Below are positions 16,267 to 24,902 of a stretch of DNA of 35,326 nt, in pieces. Numbering within the stretch: the stretch's first letter is position 1; each line of letters opens with the position of its first letter. Source of the stretch: a bacterium (lineage in GTDB: Bacteria > Chloroflexota > Dormibacteria > Aeolococcales > Bog-877); the NCBI GenBank assembly GCA_021816695.1, contig JAKAXE010000016.1, positions 1-35,326 of the forward strand. Reading direction: 5' to 3'. A program made the position numbers and the translations under genes. The notes under the pieces were generated by a model. It ran no database searches. It was not told where the DNA came from and saw only the letters and a program-made list of their open reading frames with translations.

Positions 16267-19200
16267 TCACGACGGCACCTGGTCAGCCCGCCGTCCGGGC
16301 CGGACGTCGCAGGTGGCGGCCTTGACCTCCTGTATGTGGACGTTGGGGTCCAGGACCAGCGGGAAGAGGTCGTTGGCAGAGTCGCCCCGCACCAGCCCGC
16401 GGCTCCCCCAGTGATAGGGGAGTCCGACCTGGTGCACCTGCTGACCCTGGACTCGAAGCGGTGTGAGGCGAGCAGTGACCAGGACCCTGGCCTCGATCGA
16501 CGCCCTCGCCGTGACGATGGTCGCCCATCCGCCGTGCCGGAGCTGCCGGAGCTCGGCGAGCTCCGGGCTCACCTCGCAGAACATCTCCGGCTGGAGCTGG
16601 CTCAGCCGGGCCAGGAAGCGGCTCATCCCTCCGGCGGTGTGGTGCTCGGTGAGCCGGTAGGTGGTCATCACGAAGGGGAAGCGATCCGCTCCCTCGTCGC
16701 CCGCGGTCGGGTGATAGGGGTTGTCGGGACGGCGGAAAAGCTGGCGAGCGGGGTTGGCCTCCTGCTCGTAGAGCGGGTTGTGCGTCGGCGACTCCTGCGG
16801 CTCGTAATGGGTGGGCAACGGCCCGTCGAGTAGCCCGCTGGGGGCGAAGAGCCAGCCCCGGCCGTCCGCCTGCATGACGAACGGACGGTCCCCGGGGAGC
16901 GAGTTCTCGGCCGAGGCGCCCGGCGGCGGCTGGTAGGTGGGGGCGCGGTCGACCGGGAAGTCGGGAACGTCCGGCCCGGTCCAGCGCCCCAACTCGGGGT
17001 CCCAGGCCAGGTAGCGCTTGCGCTCCGACCAGGGCTGTCCGGAGGGGTCGGCGGACGCCCGGTTGTAAAGAACCCGACGGTTCATCGGCCATGCCCAGCC
17101 CCACTCCGGCGCCACCCAGCTCTGCTCCCAGTGAGGACGCCGACGAGCCGTCTGGTTCTGTCCGCCGGCGAATGCCCCGCAGTAGATCCAGGTCCCGGAA
17201 CTGGTGCTGCCATCGTCGCGGAGCGCTCCCAACCCGGGGAGCGGGCTGCCGTCGGCCGCCACACCGCTGATCTCCCGCAGGACCGCCTCGGCCCGTGGCT
17301 CCTGCTGCTCCCCCTCCAGGGGGTAATCCCAGGTGAGGTCCAGGAGCGGCCGGTCACGCTCCAGCTGCCGCCCCTCCAACTTCTCCCGGATCCGCCGACC
17401 CAGCCAGTAGGCGAACCAGAGCTCGGACCGGCGGTCCCCCGCCGGGTCCACCGCCCGTTCATGCCACTGGAGAAGCCTCTGGGTGTTGGTGAAGCTGCCG
17501 TCCTTCTCCGTGTGGGCGGCCGCCGGCAGGAGGAACACCTCGGTGCCGATCTCCTCGCTCCGGACCTCGCCGGCGGCCACCTCCGGCGAGTCGCGCCAGA
17601 AACTCGCGGTCTCGATCTCGTACAGGTCGCGGACCACCAGCCAGTCCAGATTGCGCAGCCCCCGGCGGTGCAGGGTTCCATGGGCCGAGCCCACGGCCGG
17701 GTTCTCCCCGAGGACGAAGAACCCATTCACCGTCCCGTCCACCATGCCCAGGGTGCTCTGGTAGGTCGAGTGGTCGCCGGTGAGCCGGGGGAGGTAGTTG
17801 AAGGCGAACTGGTTGTCGGCGGTGGCGGCGTCGCCCCAGTAGGCCTTGAGCAGGGAGACCAGATAGGCCTTGAGGTTGCCCCAGTAACCACCAGCGGCAC
17901 CTCCGTGAGGCCGGCAGAAGCCGTCCAGGTCGGTGGCGTCCTGGGCCATCGGCATGGGCAGGTAGCCGGGAAGGACGTCGAAGAGGGTGGCGATGTCGGT
18001 AGCCCCCTGGATGTTGGCGTGGCCCCGGAGGGCCAGGATGCCGCCTCCCGGCCTGCCCATGTTCCCCAGCAGCAGTTGCAGGATCGCGGCGGTGCGGATG
18101 TACTGCACGCCCACCGTGTGCTGGGTCCAGCCCACCGCGTACACGAAGCAGGTGGTCCGTTCCTGGCCCGAGCTATCGCAGATCAGCTCGGCCACTCGCC
18201 GAAACTGGGCGGCGGGGACCCCACAGGCGCGCTCCACCATCTCCTCCGTGTACCGGGAGAAGTGGCGACGCAGGAGCTGGAAGACGCAGTGGGGATCCTC
18301 CAGGCTGGGGTCTTCGAAGGGGACCTCACCGGCCACCACGACACCCTCCCCCTGGGGCGGCGGGGCGGTCCGCTGCCCGGCCGCGGCCCAGACCGATCCC
18401 CCTCGATACTGCCAGGTGCGGTTCTCGTACATCCCCTGGTCCGGGTTCCAGCCGGAGAAGAACCCGTCCAGGTCCTCGGTGTCCAGGAAGTGCTCGTCAA
18501 TGATGGTGGCGGCGTTGGTGTAATTGACCATGTAGTCGCGGAAGTAGCGATGGTTCTCCAGGACGTAGTGGATCAGCCCGCCCAGGAAGGCGATGTCACT
18601 CCCCGCCCGCAGGGGGATGTGCAGGTCGGCCAAGGCACTGGTCCTGGTGAAACGCGGGTCGACATGGACCAGCTTCCCCCCCCGCCTTTGGGACTCCACC
18701 ACCCACTGGAAGGCCACCGGGTGGCACTCAGCCATGTTGGACCCCATCACCACGACGCAGTCGGAGTTCACGAGGTCGCCGGGGAAGGTGGTGGCGCCGC
18801 CCCTACCGAACGAAGCCCCCAGACCGGGGACGGTGGCGGAGTGTCATATTCGGGCCTGGTTCTCGACCTGGACCACCCCCAGGCCCACCATCAACTTGCG
18901 CCAGAGGTAGTTCTCTTCGTTGTCGATCGTGGCGCCCCCGAGGCTGGCGATCCCCATGGTGCGCCGGAGTGGCCGACCCAGCTGGTCGACCTCCTCGAAG
19001 GTGGCGTCCCGGGTGGCGATCACCCGATCGGCGATCATGTCCATGGCTGAGTCCAGGGAGATCTCCTCCCAGGAGGTGCCGTGGGGCCGACGGTACTTCA
19101 CCTTCAGCTCCCGCAGGGGGCTGTTCACCAGTTCCCGGCTGGCAGCGCCCTTGGGGCAGAGGCGGCCGCGCGAGAGCGGGCTGGCTGGGTCGCCCTCGAT

Positions 19201-19407
19201 CTGGGTGACCTCCCCCTGACGTACGTACACCAGCTGGCCGCACCCCACAGCGCAGTAGGGGCAGATCGAGGTGGCCACCCGGTCGGCGCTGGCGGTGCGC
19301 GCGGTGCGCCCCTCGGTCAGGGTCGAGGTGCTGGTCCCCCCCAGGCCCAGCAGGTCCCTGCCGGTGATCTGCCGCCAGACCGGCCAGCGCCGCGCCTCAA
19401 ACGGCAT
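16267..19407 (-). CDS. fdnG: Selenocysteine-containing formate dehydrogenase catalytic (alpha) subunit
   Basis: Molybdopterin enzyme of 1046 residues, oxidising formate to CO2, read through an in-frame TGA at 18844-18846 (Sec188). The residues before and after, VENQARI-Sec-HSATVPGL, match the Sec-His site of formate dehydrogenase-N (NQARV-U-H). The frame continues unbroken and the protein resembles the family on both sides. A 4Fe-4S site is near the N-terminus (Cys49, 52, 56, 84). Later stretches include VVVMGSNMAECHPVAF, TCFVYAVGWTQHTVGVQ and the C-terminal dinucleotide domain with PFVMTTYRLTEHHTAGGMSR. E. coli FdnG has a Tat signal; here RRWPVW lacks both the full motif and a hydrophobic stretch, so the active site may face the cytoplasm. 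It starts the operon with the beta and NrfD genes. There is no clear ribosome site. Confidence 0.95.
18797..18846 (-). promoter_or_regulatory. Bacterial SECIS element at the fdh selenocysteine codon
   Basis: Directly after the TGA the RNA can fold: CCGCC (18835-18839) with GGCGG (18797-18801), ACCG (18831-18834) with CGGT (18805-18808), and an apical CCCC/GGGG stem (18826-18829 with 18817-18820) closing a GGUCU loop (18821-18825). The GU in the loop begins about 20 bases after the UGA, the place where SelB reads the E. coli SECIS. Together with selA, selB, selC and selD in the same window this marks the TGA as selenocysteine. Confidence 0.85.
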
Positions 19408-19490
19408 CTGAGATCGGTTGCCCGAGCCCGACTTGCACCCCGCCAGAATAGCTCAGGCGCCCACCCGGCAGTCGATAGACTGACCTGCCA
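19408..19490. promoter_or_regulatory. Divergent promoter region, fdh operon / HMG-CoA lyase
   Basis: For the plus-strand gene, TAGACT (19476-19481) ends nine bases before the ATG at 19491, the same spacing as the TATAAT of the GAF kinase, so a leaderless mRNA is likely. For the fdh operon, TATTCT on the minus strand (19445-19450) would start transcription about 30 bases before the ATG at 19407. No good -35 boxes and no known regulator site are visible. Confidence 0.4.
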
Positions 19491-20435
19491 ATGGGCACAT
19501 CATTGGGGGGAACGCACCGCCTCCACTTCACCGAGGTCGGCCCGCGTGACGGGCTGCAGAACCTCGACCTCGATCTCCAAACCGAAACCAAGCTGGCCCT
19601 GGTGGAGCGGCTTCTGGACGCCGACATCGACCTGATCGAGGCCACCTCCATGGTCTCCCCCCGCTGGGTGCCCAAGATGGCGGACGCGGAGCAGCTGCTG
19701 AGCGCCCTGGTGGCCGCGCGGGGTCACGGGGTGCTGCGCCGCCTGCGAGTTCTGGTCCCCAACCAGCGCGGCTTGGAGAGGGCGCTGGCGACCGGCGCGG
19801 TCCACGTCGTCGCCAACATCGGCGCCACCGAGAGCTTCAACCACGCCAACCTCCGCCAGGGGGTGGAGGAGACCTTGGTCGAGCTTGCGAGGATGGCCGA
19901 GCTCGCGAGGGCGCAGGGCTGCACCTTCGACGTCGGGATCAGCTGCTCCTTCGGCTGCCCGTTCGAAGGCCGGGTCGCCCCCGACCGGGTGGCCGAGCTG
20001 GCGGACCGGCTCGCCGACCTGGGGGTCTCGGAGATCGGCATCGCCGACACCATCGGGGTCGCCGATCCCCGCCAGGTCAGCTCTCTGATCGAGCATCTGG
20101 CGCGCTCCGGCGTCGGTGCCGAGCAGCTCGCCCTCCACCTCCACGACACCCGGGGGATGGGGCTCGCCAACGCCCTGGCGGCCTACGAGTCGGGGATTCT
20201 GCGCTTCGAGGGCTCGGTGGGGGGAATCGGCGGCTGCCCCTTTGCACCCCGCGCCACCGGCAACGTTTGCAGTGAGGACCTGCTGCACATGCTGGTCCGG
20301 GTAGGGGCTGAGACCGACGTGGACCTCGAGGGGCTCTGCCAGGCGGCGACCTACCTCGAGGAGGTGCTGGACCGGCCTCTTCCCGGGCGCCTCTACCGCG
20401 CGGGGATCTGGGAGGGCCCGTCCTCCCCCGCCTGA
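19491..20435 (+). CDS. mvaB: Hydroxymethylglutaryl-CoA lyase
   Basis: DRE-TIM-barrel metalloenzyme of 314 residues that cleaves HMG-CoA to acetyl-CoA and acetoacetate, a step of leucine breakdown. The N-terminal FTEVGPRDGLQN contains the catalytic Arg-Asp pair. Metal-binding histidines are in LALHLHDTRGMG. The C-terminal loop GGIGGCPFAPRATGNVCSEDL contains the family's active-site cysteine; its pieces are GGIGGCPFAPRATGN and SEDLLHML. Length is normal (about 300). The ATG follows a -10-like box by nine bases with no ribosome site. Its last 43 bases overlap the end of the convergent YihY gene. A related acyl-CoA lyase is possible but less likely. Confidence 0.92.
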   Translation: MGTSLGGTHRLHFTEVGPRDGLQNLDLDLQTETKLALVERLLDADIDLIEATSMVSPRWVPKMADAEQLLSALVAARGHGVLRRLRVLVPNQRGLERALATGAVHVVANIGATESFNHANLRQGVEETLVELARMAELARAQGCTFDVGISCSFGCPFEGRVAPDRVAELADRLADLGVSEIGIADTIGVADPRQVSSLIEHLARSGVGAEQLALHLHDTRGMGLANALAAYESGILRFEGSVGGIGGCPFAPRATGNVCSEDLLHMLVRVGAETDVDLEGLCQAATYLEEVLDRPLPGRLYRAGIWEGPSSPA

Positions 20436-21343
20436 TCGGCCTCGGGCGCGCCTGGAGGCCCCGAGGTGTCTTCGGATGACGTCTCCAGCTCCAAGACCAC
20501 GCAGAAGCCCACCACCATGACCTGCGCCGCCAGGAACACGAAGGCGAGGATCAGGAAGAAGAGGGCGAAGGTGGCGCCGTAGGCGGCGAACCCGTGGGCG
20601 AGGTGCAGGTAGAGCGGGAAGGCTAGGGAGAGGAGTTCGAAGAGCACCGCGCCGACCAGGGCCCCGCGCAGCGTGGCCCGCATTCCCGGGGCCTTCGCCG
20701 GGGCCAGCCGGTACACGAGTGAGAACAGGACCCATCCCACCAGGACCGCCGCCAGGGCCTGGAGACCGGCCGCAGCGGCAGCGCTTCGGAGGGGCGCGGG
20801 AAGGCCAGCGCCGGCGGGAAGCGCAGCCAGCAGGGTGGAGCTGAGCACCACCGGAACCGCCAGCAGTGCCAGCGCTGCGGTGAGGGCGAGCCCCATCAGC
20901 TTCTGGGTCAGGAACCCCCGGGTGTGGCTGTCGGAGAGCCCGGAGAACGCCGTGTCCATGGCCGAGAAGAGAGAGGTCCCCGACCACACCAGGCCGACCC
21001 CGCCGACTACCGCGGTCCAACCGACGTTGCGATGAAACGATTGAAGGGCGGCCAGCACCGCTTGGTCCCGGCCCCCCGGGAGCAGCTGGGCCACCGCCCT
21101 GGCCACCCGCTCTCCCGCCCCGGGATCCCGGTAGAGCTCGCCGGCCGCCGTGACCGCCAGCAGCACCAGGGGGAAGGTGGCGAACAGCAGGTTCCAGGCG
21201 ATCAGGGTCGCCTGGTTGGGACCGTTACGGCCGAGGTATCTCGACACAACCCGCAGGGGCAGGGTGCGGCGCAACCTGTTCCAGAGGACTCGCACCCCGC
21301 CAGGGTAGGACCTCTGCCGGACCCGGTCCGGTCGCGAGATCAT
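20393..21343 (-). CDS. YihY/BrkB-family membrane protein
   Basis: Polytopic membrane protein of about 316 residues of the YihY (formerly ribonuclease BN) / virulence factor BrkB family, function unsettled. Six hydrophobic segments are visible, including NLLFATFPLVLLAVTAAGEL in the first, then GLVWSGTSLFSAMDTAF, ALALLAVPVVLSSTLLA and LFFLILAFVFLAAQVMVVG. YRLAPAK and the ATLRGALVGAVLFEL segment are typical of the family. The tail is hydrophilic and acidic. The ATG at 21343 is my choice; a GTG at 21382 or an internal GTG are alternatives. The last 43 bases run into the 3' end of the convergent HMG-CoA lyase gene. Confidence 0.86.
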   Translation of the reverse strand: MISRPDRVRQRSYPGGVRVLWNRLRRTLPLRVVSRYLGRNGPNQATLIAWNLLFATFPLVLLAVTAAGELYRDPGAGERVARAVAQLLPGGRDQAVLAALQSFHRNVGWTAVVGGVGLVWSGTSLFSAMDTAFSGLSDSHTRGFLTQKLMGLALTAALALLAVPVVLSSTLLAALPAGAGLPAPLRSAAAAAGLQALAAVLVGWVLFSLVYRLAPAKAPGMRATLRGALVGAVLFELLSLAFPLYLHLAHGFAAYGATFALFFLILAFVFLAAQVMVVGFCVVLELETSSEDTSGPPGAPEADQAGEDGPSQIPAR

Positions 21344-21393
21344 CAACTCGGGCCACCTGCTACGCTCTGCGAACTCAGCCACCCGGGAGGACG

Positions 21394-22326
21394 ATGAGCC
21401 AATCCGCCCCTCTGGAGGTCTCGGACACGCCCCTGGCCGTGCGGGTGCGCGACCTGAGCAAGTCGTACGGTGAGGTGAAGGCGGTGCGGGGCATCAGCCT
21501 GGAGATTCCCCGGGGGTGTGTGGCCGCCCTTCTCGGGCCCAACGGCGCGGGCAAGACCACGACTTTGGAGATCATCGAGGGATTGCGGCGCGCCGATTCG
21601 GGGCAGGTGGAGGTGCTGGGCACCAGCCCGGAGCGCGCCCGCCGAAGGGTGGGGGTGCAGCTCCAGGAGTCCGCCCTCTATGAGGACCTGACCTGCAATG
21701 AGACCCTTCGGCTCTTCGGCCGCCTTTACGGGTATGAGGCCGACGCGGCAGCGCTCCTGGAGCTGGTGGAGATGGGGGAGGTTGGGGACCGGCGGGCCAC
21801 CAATCTCTCGGGTGGGCAGAAGCGTCGACTCCAGATCGCCCTCACCCTCTGCAACGATCCCGAGCTGGTGGTGCTCGACGAACCCACCACCGGGCTGGAT
21901 CCGATCGCCCGCCGTCAGACCTGGGCCATGATCCGGGCCCTCCACGACCAGGGGCGCACGGTGGTGCTCACCACCCACTACATCGAGGAGGCCGACCAGC
22001 TGGCGGAGATGGTCTGGATCATCGACCAGGGGCAGGTCGTGGCTCAGGGCAGTCCCTCCGAGCTGGTCGCCGAGCTGGGCGCCGCCGCCAACGTGAGCGT
22101 GGCTGCCGGTGAGGCGGCTGGTCTGGACCAGGTGGCCGGGGTGGTGCGGGGGGAGTGGCGGGACGGCCGCTGGGAGCTGCAGACCAGGGAGGTGGGAGGG
22201 GTGCTGCGGGAGATCGCCGATCGAGTGGGCGAGGAGGCCCTCCGCGACGTGTCCGTCCGCCCGCCGACCCTCGAGGACGTCTTCCTGCGGCGAACCGGGA
22301 GACGCCTTGGCGAGGAGGGAGCGTGA
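21394..22326 (+). CDS. ABC exporter ATP-binding protein (DrrA-like)
   Basis: ATPase subunit of 310 residues of an ABC-2 exporter. Walker A GPNGAGKTT (48-56), Q-loop QLQES, signature LSGGQ (138-142), Walker B LVVLDEPTTGLD (158-169) and the H-loop TTHYIEEADQLA are all intact. The C-terminal region beyond about residue 220 is the extra domain of DrrA-type ATPases, ending with the RPPTLEDVFLRRTGRRL pattern. GGGAGG lies a few bases before the ATG. The stop overlaps the permease start as GTGA. Exported substances of this family are lipids, drugs or polyketides; the cargo here is unknown. Confidence 0.94.
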   Translation: MSQSAPLEVSDTPLAVRVRDLSKSYGEVKAVRGISLEIPRGCVAALLGPNGAGKTTTLEIIEGLRRADSGQVEVLGTSPERARRRVGVQLQESALYEDLTCNETLRLFGRLYGYEADAAALLELVEMGEVGDRRATNLSGGQKRRLQIALTLCNDPELVVLDEPTTGLDPIARRQTWAMIRALHDQGRTVVLTTHYIEEADQLAEMVWIIDQGQVVAQGSPSELVAELGAAANVSVAAGEAAGLDQVAGVVRGEWRDGRWELQTREVGGVLREIADRVGEEALRDVSVRPPTLEDVFLRRTGRRLGEEGA

Positions 22327-23456
22327 GTCCCGGGTCCGGATTCGCCAGGGAGCTGGGGACATCGCCCTGGATCGGGTTCCGGGCGCTCAGTGCCGCCAAC
22401 GTGCGCGTCCTCTACCGCAACCGGCAGGTTCTGGTCTTCAACGTGCTGGTCCCCCTTCTGCTCATCGTGATCTTCGGTGGCCTCTTCCAACGCTCCCAGC
22501 TCGACGTGGATCTGGTGGGACCGCAGCCCGAGCTCGCGGTGCTGAGGGCGGCCCTTCCTTCCAGCTCCTACGCGCTGCACGTGGTTTCGCCGTCCACTGC
22601 ACGCGGTGACGTTCTGAACAACCGCGCCGCCTTCGCGCTCGAGGTGGAGGGCGAATCACCACCGCTCACCGTGCGGGTGCTGGAGAATTCGGCCAACGTG
22701 TCGGAGAACGGCTCCCTCACCGCCGCCGCCATGGGAGCGGTGGCCGCCCTGAATCAGGCCCTGCTGCATCGGGAGCCGGCGGTCCGGGGACAGGTGGTTG
22801 GCCTCCACCCTCCGGGCGGGGCCAGCTCCGGCTCCCTGGCGAGGACCAACTACATAGAGTTTCTCGCTCCTGGCGTTCTGGCCTACGCCGTCCTCAACGG
22901 CGGACTCTCCGCCGGGCTCAGGCTGGTTGGGGACCGGGAGCGGGGGGTCCTCCGCCGGATCCGGGCCACCCCCCTTCCGATCTGGGCCTTCCTCCTGGCC
23001 AGCGTCGTCTCCCAGCTGGTCCTGGTGGCCATCCAGATCGCAGTCCTGCTCGGCGTGGGACATGCCCTGTACGGGATCGGGCTCGGGCCTTCCCCCGGCC
23101 CGCTCCTCCTCCTCCTCTTGGTGGGCTCGCTCTGCTTCCTGGCGGGCGGGTTCCTTATCGCCGCCCTCTCCCGCCGGGAGCAGTCGGCGATTGTCATGTC
23201 GAACCTGGTGTCCCTGCCCCAGCTGTTCGTGGCCGGGGTCTTCTACCCGTTGGCCGGGTCTCCCCTCTGGCTGCAGAAGCTCTCAGAGGTCATGCCCCTC
23301 ACCTACTTCAGCAACGGCCTGAGGGGGCTCATGGCCCAGGGCCAGGGACTCTCGGATACGGCGGTCGACTTCTACGTCCTGATGGGAGTGGGGGTCGTGG
23401 TCCTGGTGGTGGCCGCCCGCACCTTCCGCTTCCAGCCCACCGGGGCGGGGGGCTGA
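22323..23456 (+). CDS. ABC-2 type exporter permease
   Basis: Membrane partner of the preceding ATPase, 377 residues. A first hydrophobic helix (VLVFNVLVPLLLIVIFGGLF) is followed by an extracytoplasmic domain of about 140 residues, then five hydrophobic segments in the C-terminal half. The sequence GDRERGVLRRIRATPLP before the second helix is the conserved coupling segment of ABC-2 permeases. The frame is open upstream to 22155, but the GTG at 22323, overlapping the ATPase stop and preceded by GAGGAGGGA, is the likely start. Its stop lies in a palindrome shared with the convergent lipoprotein gene. Confidence 0.92.
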   Translation: MSPGSGFARELGTSPWIGFRALSAANVRVLYRNRQVLVFNVLVPLLLIVIFGGLFQRSQLDVDLVGPQPELAVLRAALPSSSYALHVVSPSTARGDVLNNRAAFALEVEGESPPLTVRVLENSANVSENGSLTAAAMGAVAALNQALLHREPAVRGQVVGLHPPGGASSGSLARTNYIEFLAPGVLAYAVLNGGLSAGLRLVGDRERGVLRRIRATPLPIWAFLLASVVSQLVLVAIQIAVLLGVGHALYGIGLGPSPGPLLLLLLVGSLCFLAGGFLIAALSRREQSAIVMSNLVSLPQLFVAGVFYPLAGSPLWLQKLSEVMPLTYFSNGLRGLMAQGQGLSDTAVDFYVLMGVGVVVLVVAARTFRFQPTGAGG

Positions 23457-23458
23457 GC

Positions 23459-24601
23459 TCAGCCGCAGGGCCCCACCACATCCGCGTTGGCGAAGTTGCC
23501 AGTCTGCTCCAGGTCCAGGGTTAGGCTCGGGGTGAGCAGGTACAGCCCGCTGTCGGTGGTGAGCCAGGTGCCGTGAGAGTCGGTGAACGTCGAGGAGACC
23601 TCGAAGGGCTGCAGGCTGTCTAGCCCCGCGCCGGCCAGCAAGCGAGTGGCCGCGGTGGGGGAGGTGGCCACCTCCAGCGTGTTGGCCTGAGGCCCTTCGA
23701 CCAGCTCCACCGGCTGGCCGGTGGAGGTGACTCCGAGCAGGTTCACCGTGAGCCCGGGGGCGTACGACCAGGTGGTGACGGTTCCGGTGGCCAGGTCGTA
23801 GCGCAGGACCTCGTCACCCGAGCCGCTGGCGGGTGGGTTCTGATCCTGAGGGTTGACCCCTGTGCCCCAGATCGCACCCTGGGCGCTGAGGTACCAGGTC
23901 TCGGCGGTGGAGGGGGGCAGTGCGGTGGTGACGCCGCCACCGGCGGCAGAGACCCGGTAGAGACCCTGCGGCTGCGCCCCAGCCGTGCCCGCGGCGGTGA
24001 GGTAGATCTCCTCGTTCACCCACCCAACCACCTGATAGCCGACACCGGTGGACAGCACCACATCGGAGTCACTGGCCGGGGTTACCAGGTGGACGCTGCC
24101 GGTGGCCTGGTCGATGTAGGCGTACTGGGTTCCGCTGGGGGATAGCTCCCCTGGAGTTGCCGGGAGCCAGCGGCCCAGCGCCGGATCCCAGCTCTCCTCG
24201 TCCTGGTCTCCGGACAGGACTGGGGGCGCCACCGTCTCCCATCCGCCAGTGGGAGAGGCCGCGAGGGTCGTCGATGGTGCCAGCGAGACCTGCCCCTGCG
24301 GAAGCTGCATGAACCCTCCCTGTGGACTGCCCCCGCTGGGGTTGCTGGCCAGCCCTGCGCCGTACAGGGGGAGCCGGCAGCTCAGGGTGCCGACCGATGG
24401 GCTTGGGAGAGGGGATGGGGTGAGTGTGGCACTGACCTGGGGGCTGGCCGTGGGCCGTGGAGACACCTTCTGCGCCACCGCCCCGCAGCCTGCCAGCGCC
24501 ACGGAAGCCAGACATGCGGCTGGCAGCCAGGGTCCGCGCCGTCCGCTGTGGGGTCGGTGCCGCAACCGGCCCGAGACGGCTGTCTCCCTGTCCGATCTCA
24601 C
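23459..24601 (-). CDS. Lipoprotein with predicted beta-propeller-like body
   Basis: Exported lipoprotein of 380 residues. A basic N-terminus, short hydrophobic stretch and lipobox LAGC place the lipid-modified cysteine at residue 39. A Pro/Ser/Thr-rich linker follows. The body is made of short beta-rich repeats with SPSGTQYAYIDQATGSVHLV, LYRVSAAGGG and VLRYDLATGTV patterns, like the blades of WD40/TolB-type propellers. No catalytic motif is seen, and no specific function can be given. The GTG start has a weak ribosome site, so the true start may be later. The stop is two bases from that of the ABC permease, within a perfect palindrome. Confidence 0.75.
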   Translation of the reverse strand: MRSDRETAVSGRLRHRPHSGRRGPWLPAACLASVALAGCGAVAQKVSPRPTASPQVSATLTPSPLPSPSVGTLSCRLPLYGAGLASNPSGGSPQGGFMQLPQGQVSLAPSTTLAASPTGGWETVAPPVLSGDQDEESWDPALGRWLPATPGELSPSGTQYAYIDQATGSVHLVTPASDSDVVLSTGVGYQVVGWVNEEIYLTAAGTAGAQPQGLYRVSAAGGGVTTALPPSTAETWYLSAQGAIWGTGVNPQDQNPPASGSGDEVLRYDLATGTVTTWSYAPGLTVNLLGVTSTGQPVELVEGPQANTLEVATSPTAATRLLAGAGLDSLQPFEVSSTFTDSHGTWLTTDSGLYLLTPSLTLDLEQTGNFANADVVGPCG

Positions 24602-24902
24602 GTCCCCAAGGATAGGCAGAGCCCCGGAGGCACGGATCCGGCCGAGACTGTGCGGCCCACGTCCCCGGCTGATTTTGGGTGGTCCGGGCCCGTGAGCGTC
24701 ACCAAGGGTCCACCGAGCCTCGTGTCAGAGTGGGACGGCTTAGCGACGGCCCTCGACGCCCTCCCGTCGGCAGCCCCGAGGCGCTCTCTTCGCCCGCGCC
24801 GGCAGATTCTCCTGCCGGACTGGTCCCTAGAGAGGTCACAATCAGGGCAGGACCAGCAATTCGATTGACGGTATAGGTGGTCAAGGTGCAGGAGGGGATG
24901 AG
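24602..24902. other. Gene-free stretch with a nested stem-loop
   Basis: The stretch separates a minus-strand lipoprotein from a plus-strand gene. A seven-pair hairpin CCGGCAG/CTGCCGG (24799-24805 with 24812-24818, loop ATTCTC) is enclosed by a perfect outer stem CTCTCT/AGAGAG (24784-24789 with 24829-24834). There is no T-run, so a simple terminator is unlikely. A -10-like TATAGG (24872-24877) lies between this structure and the downstream gene. No coding region is convincing. Confidence 0.45.

Noticed and set aside
18772-18846. Broken formate dehydrogenase (pseudogene by stop codon)
   Set aside because: The TGA sits exactly at the selenocysteine position, the frame is intact on both sides, a SECIS follows, and all Sec genes are present.
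17131-19050. Long plus-strand frame of 639 codons
   Set aside because: It is antisense to the formate dehydrogenase gene, with no domain and low-complexity composition. Long antisense frames are expected in GC-rich DNA.
24799-24818. Rho-independent terminator at the CCGGCAG hairpin
   Set aside because: No T-run follows on either strand.
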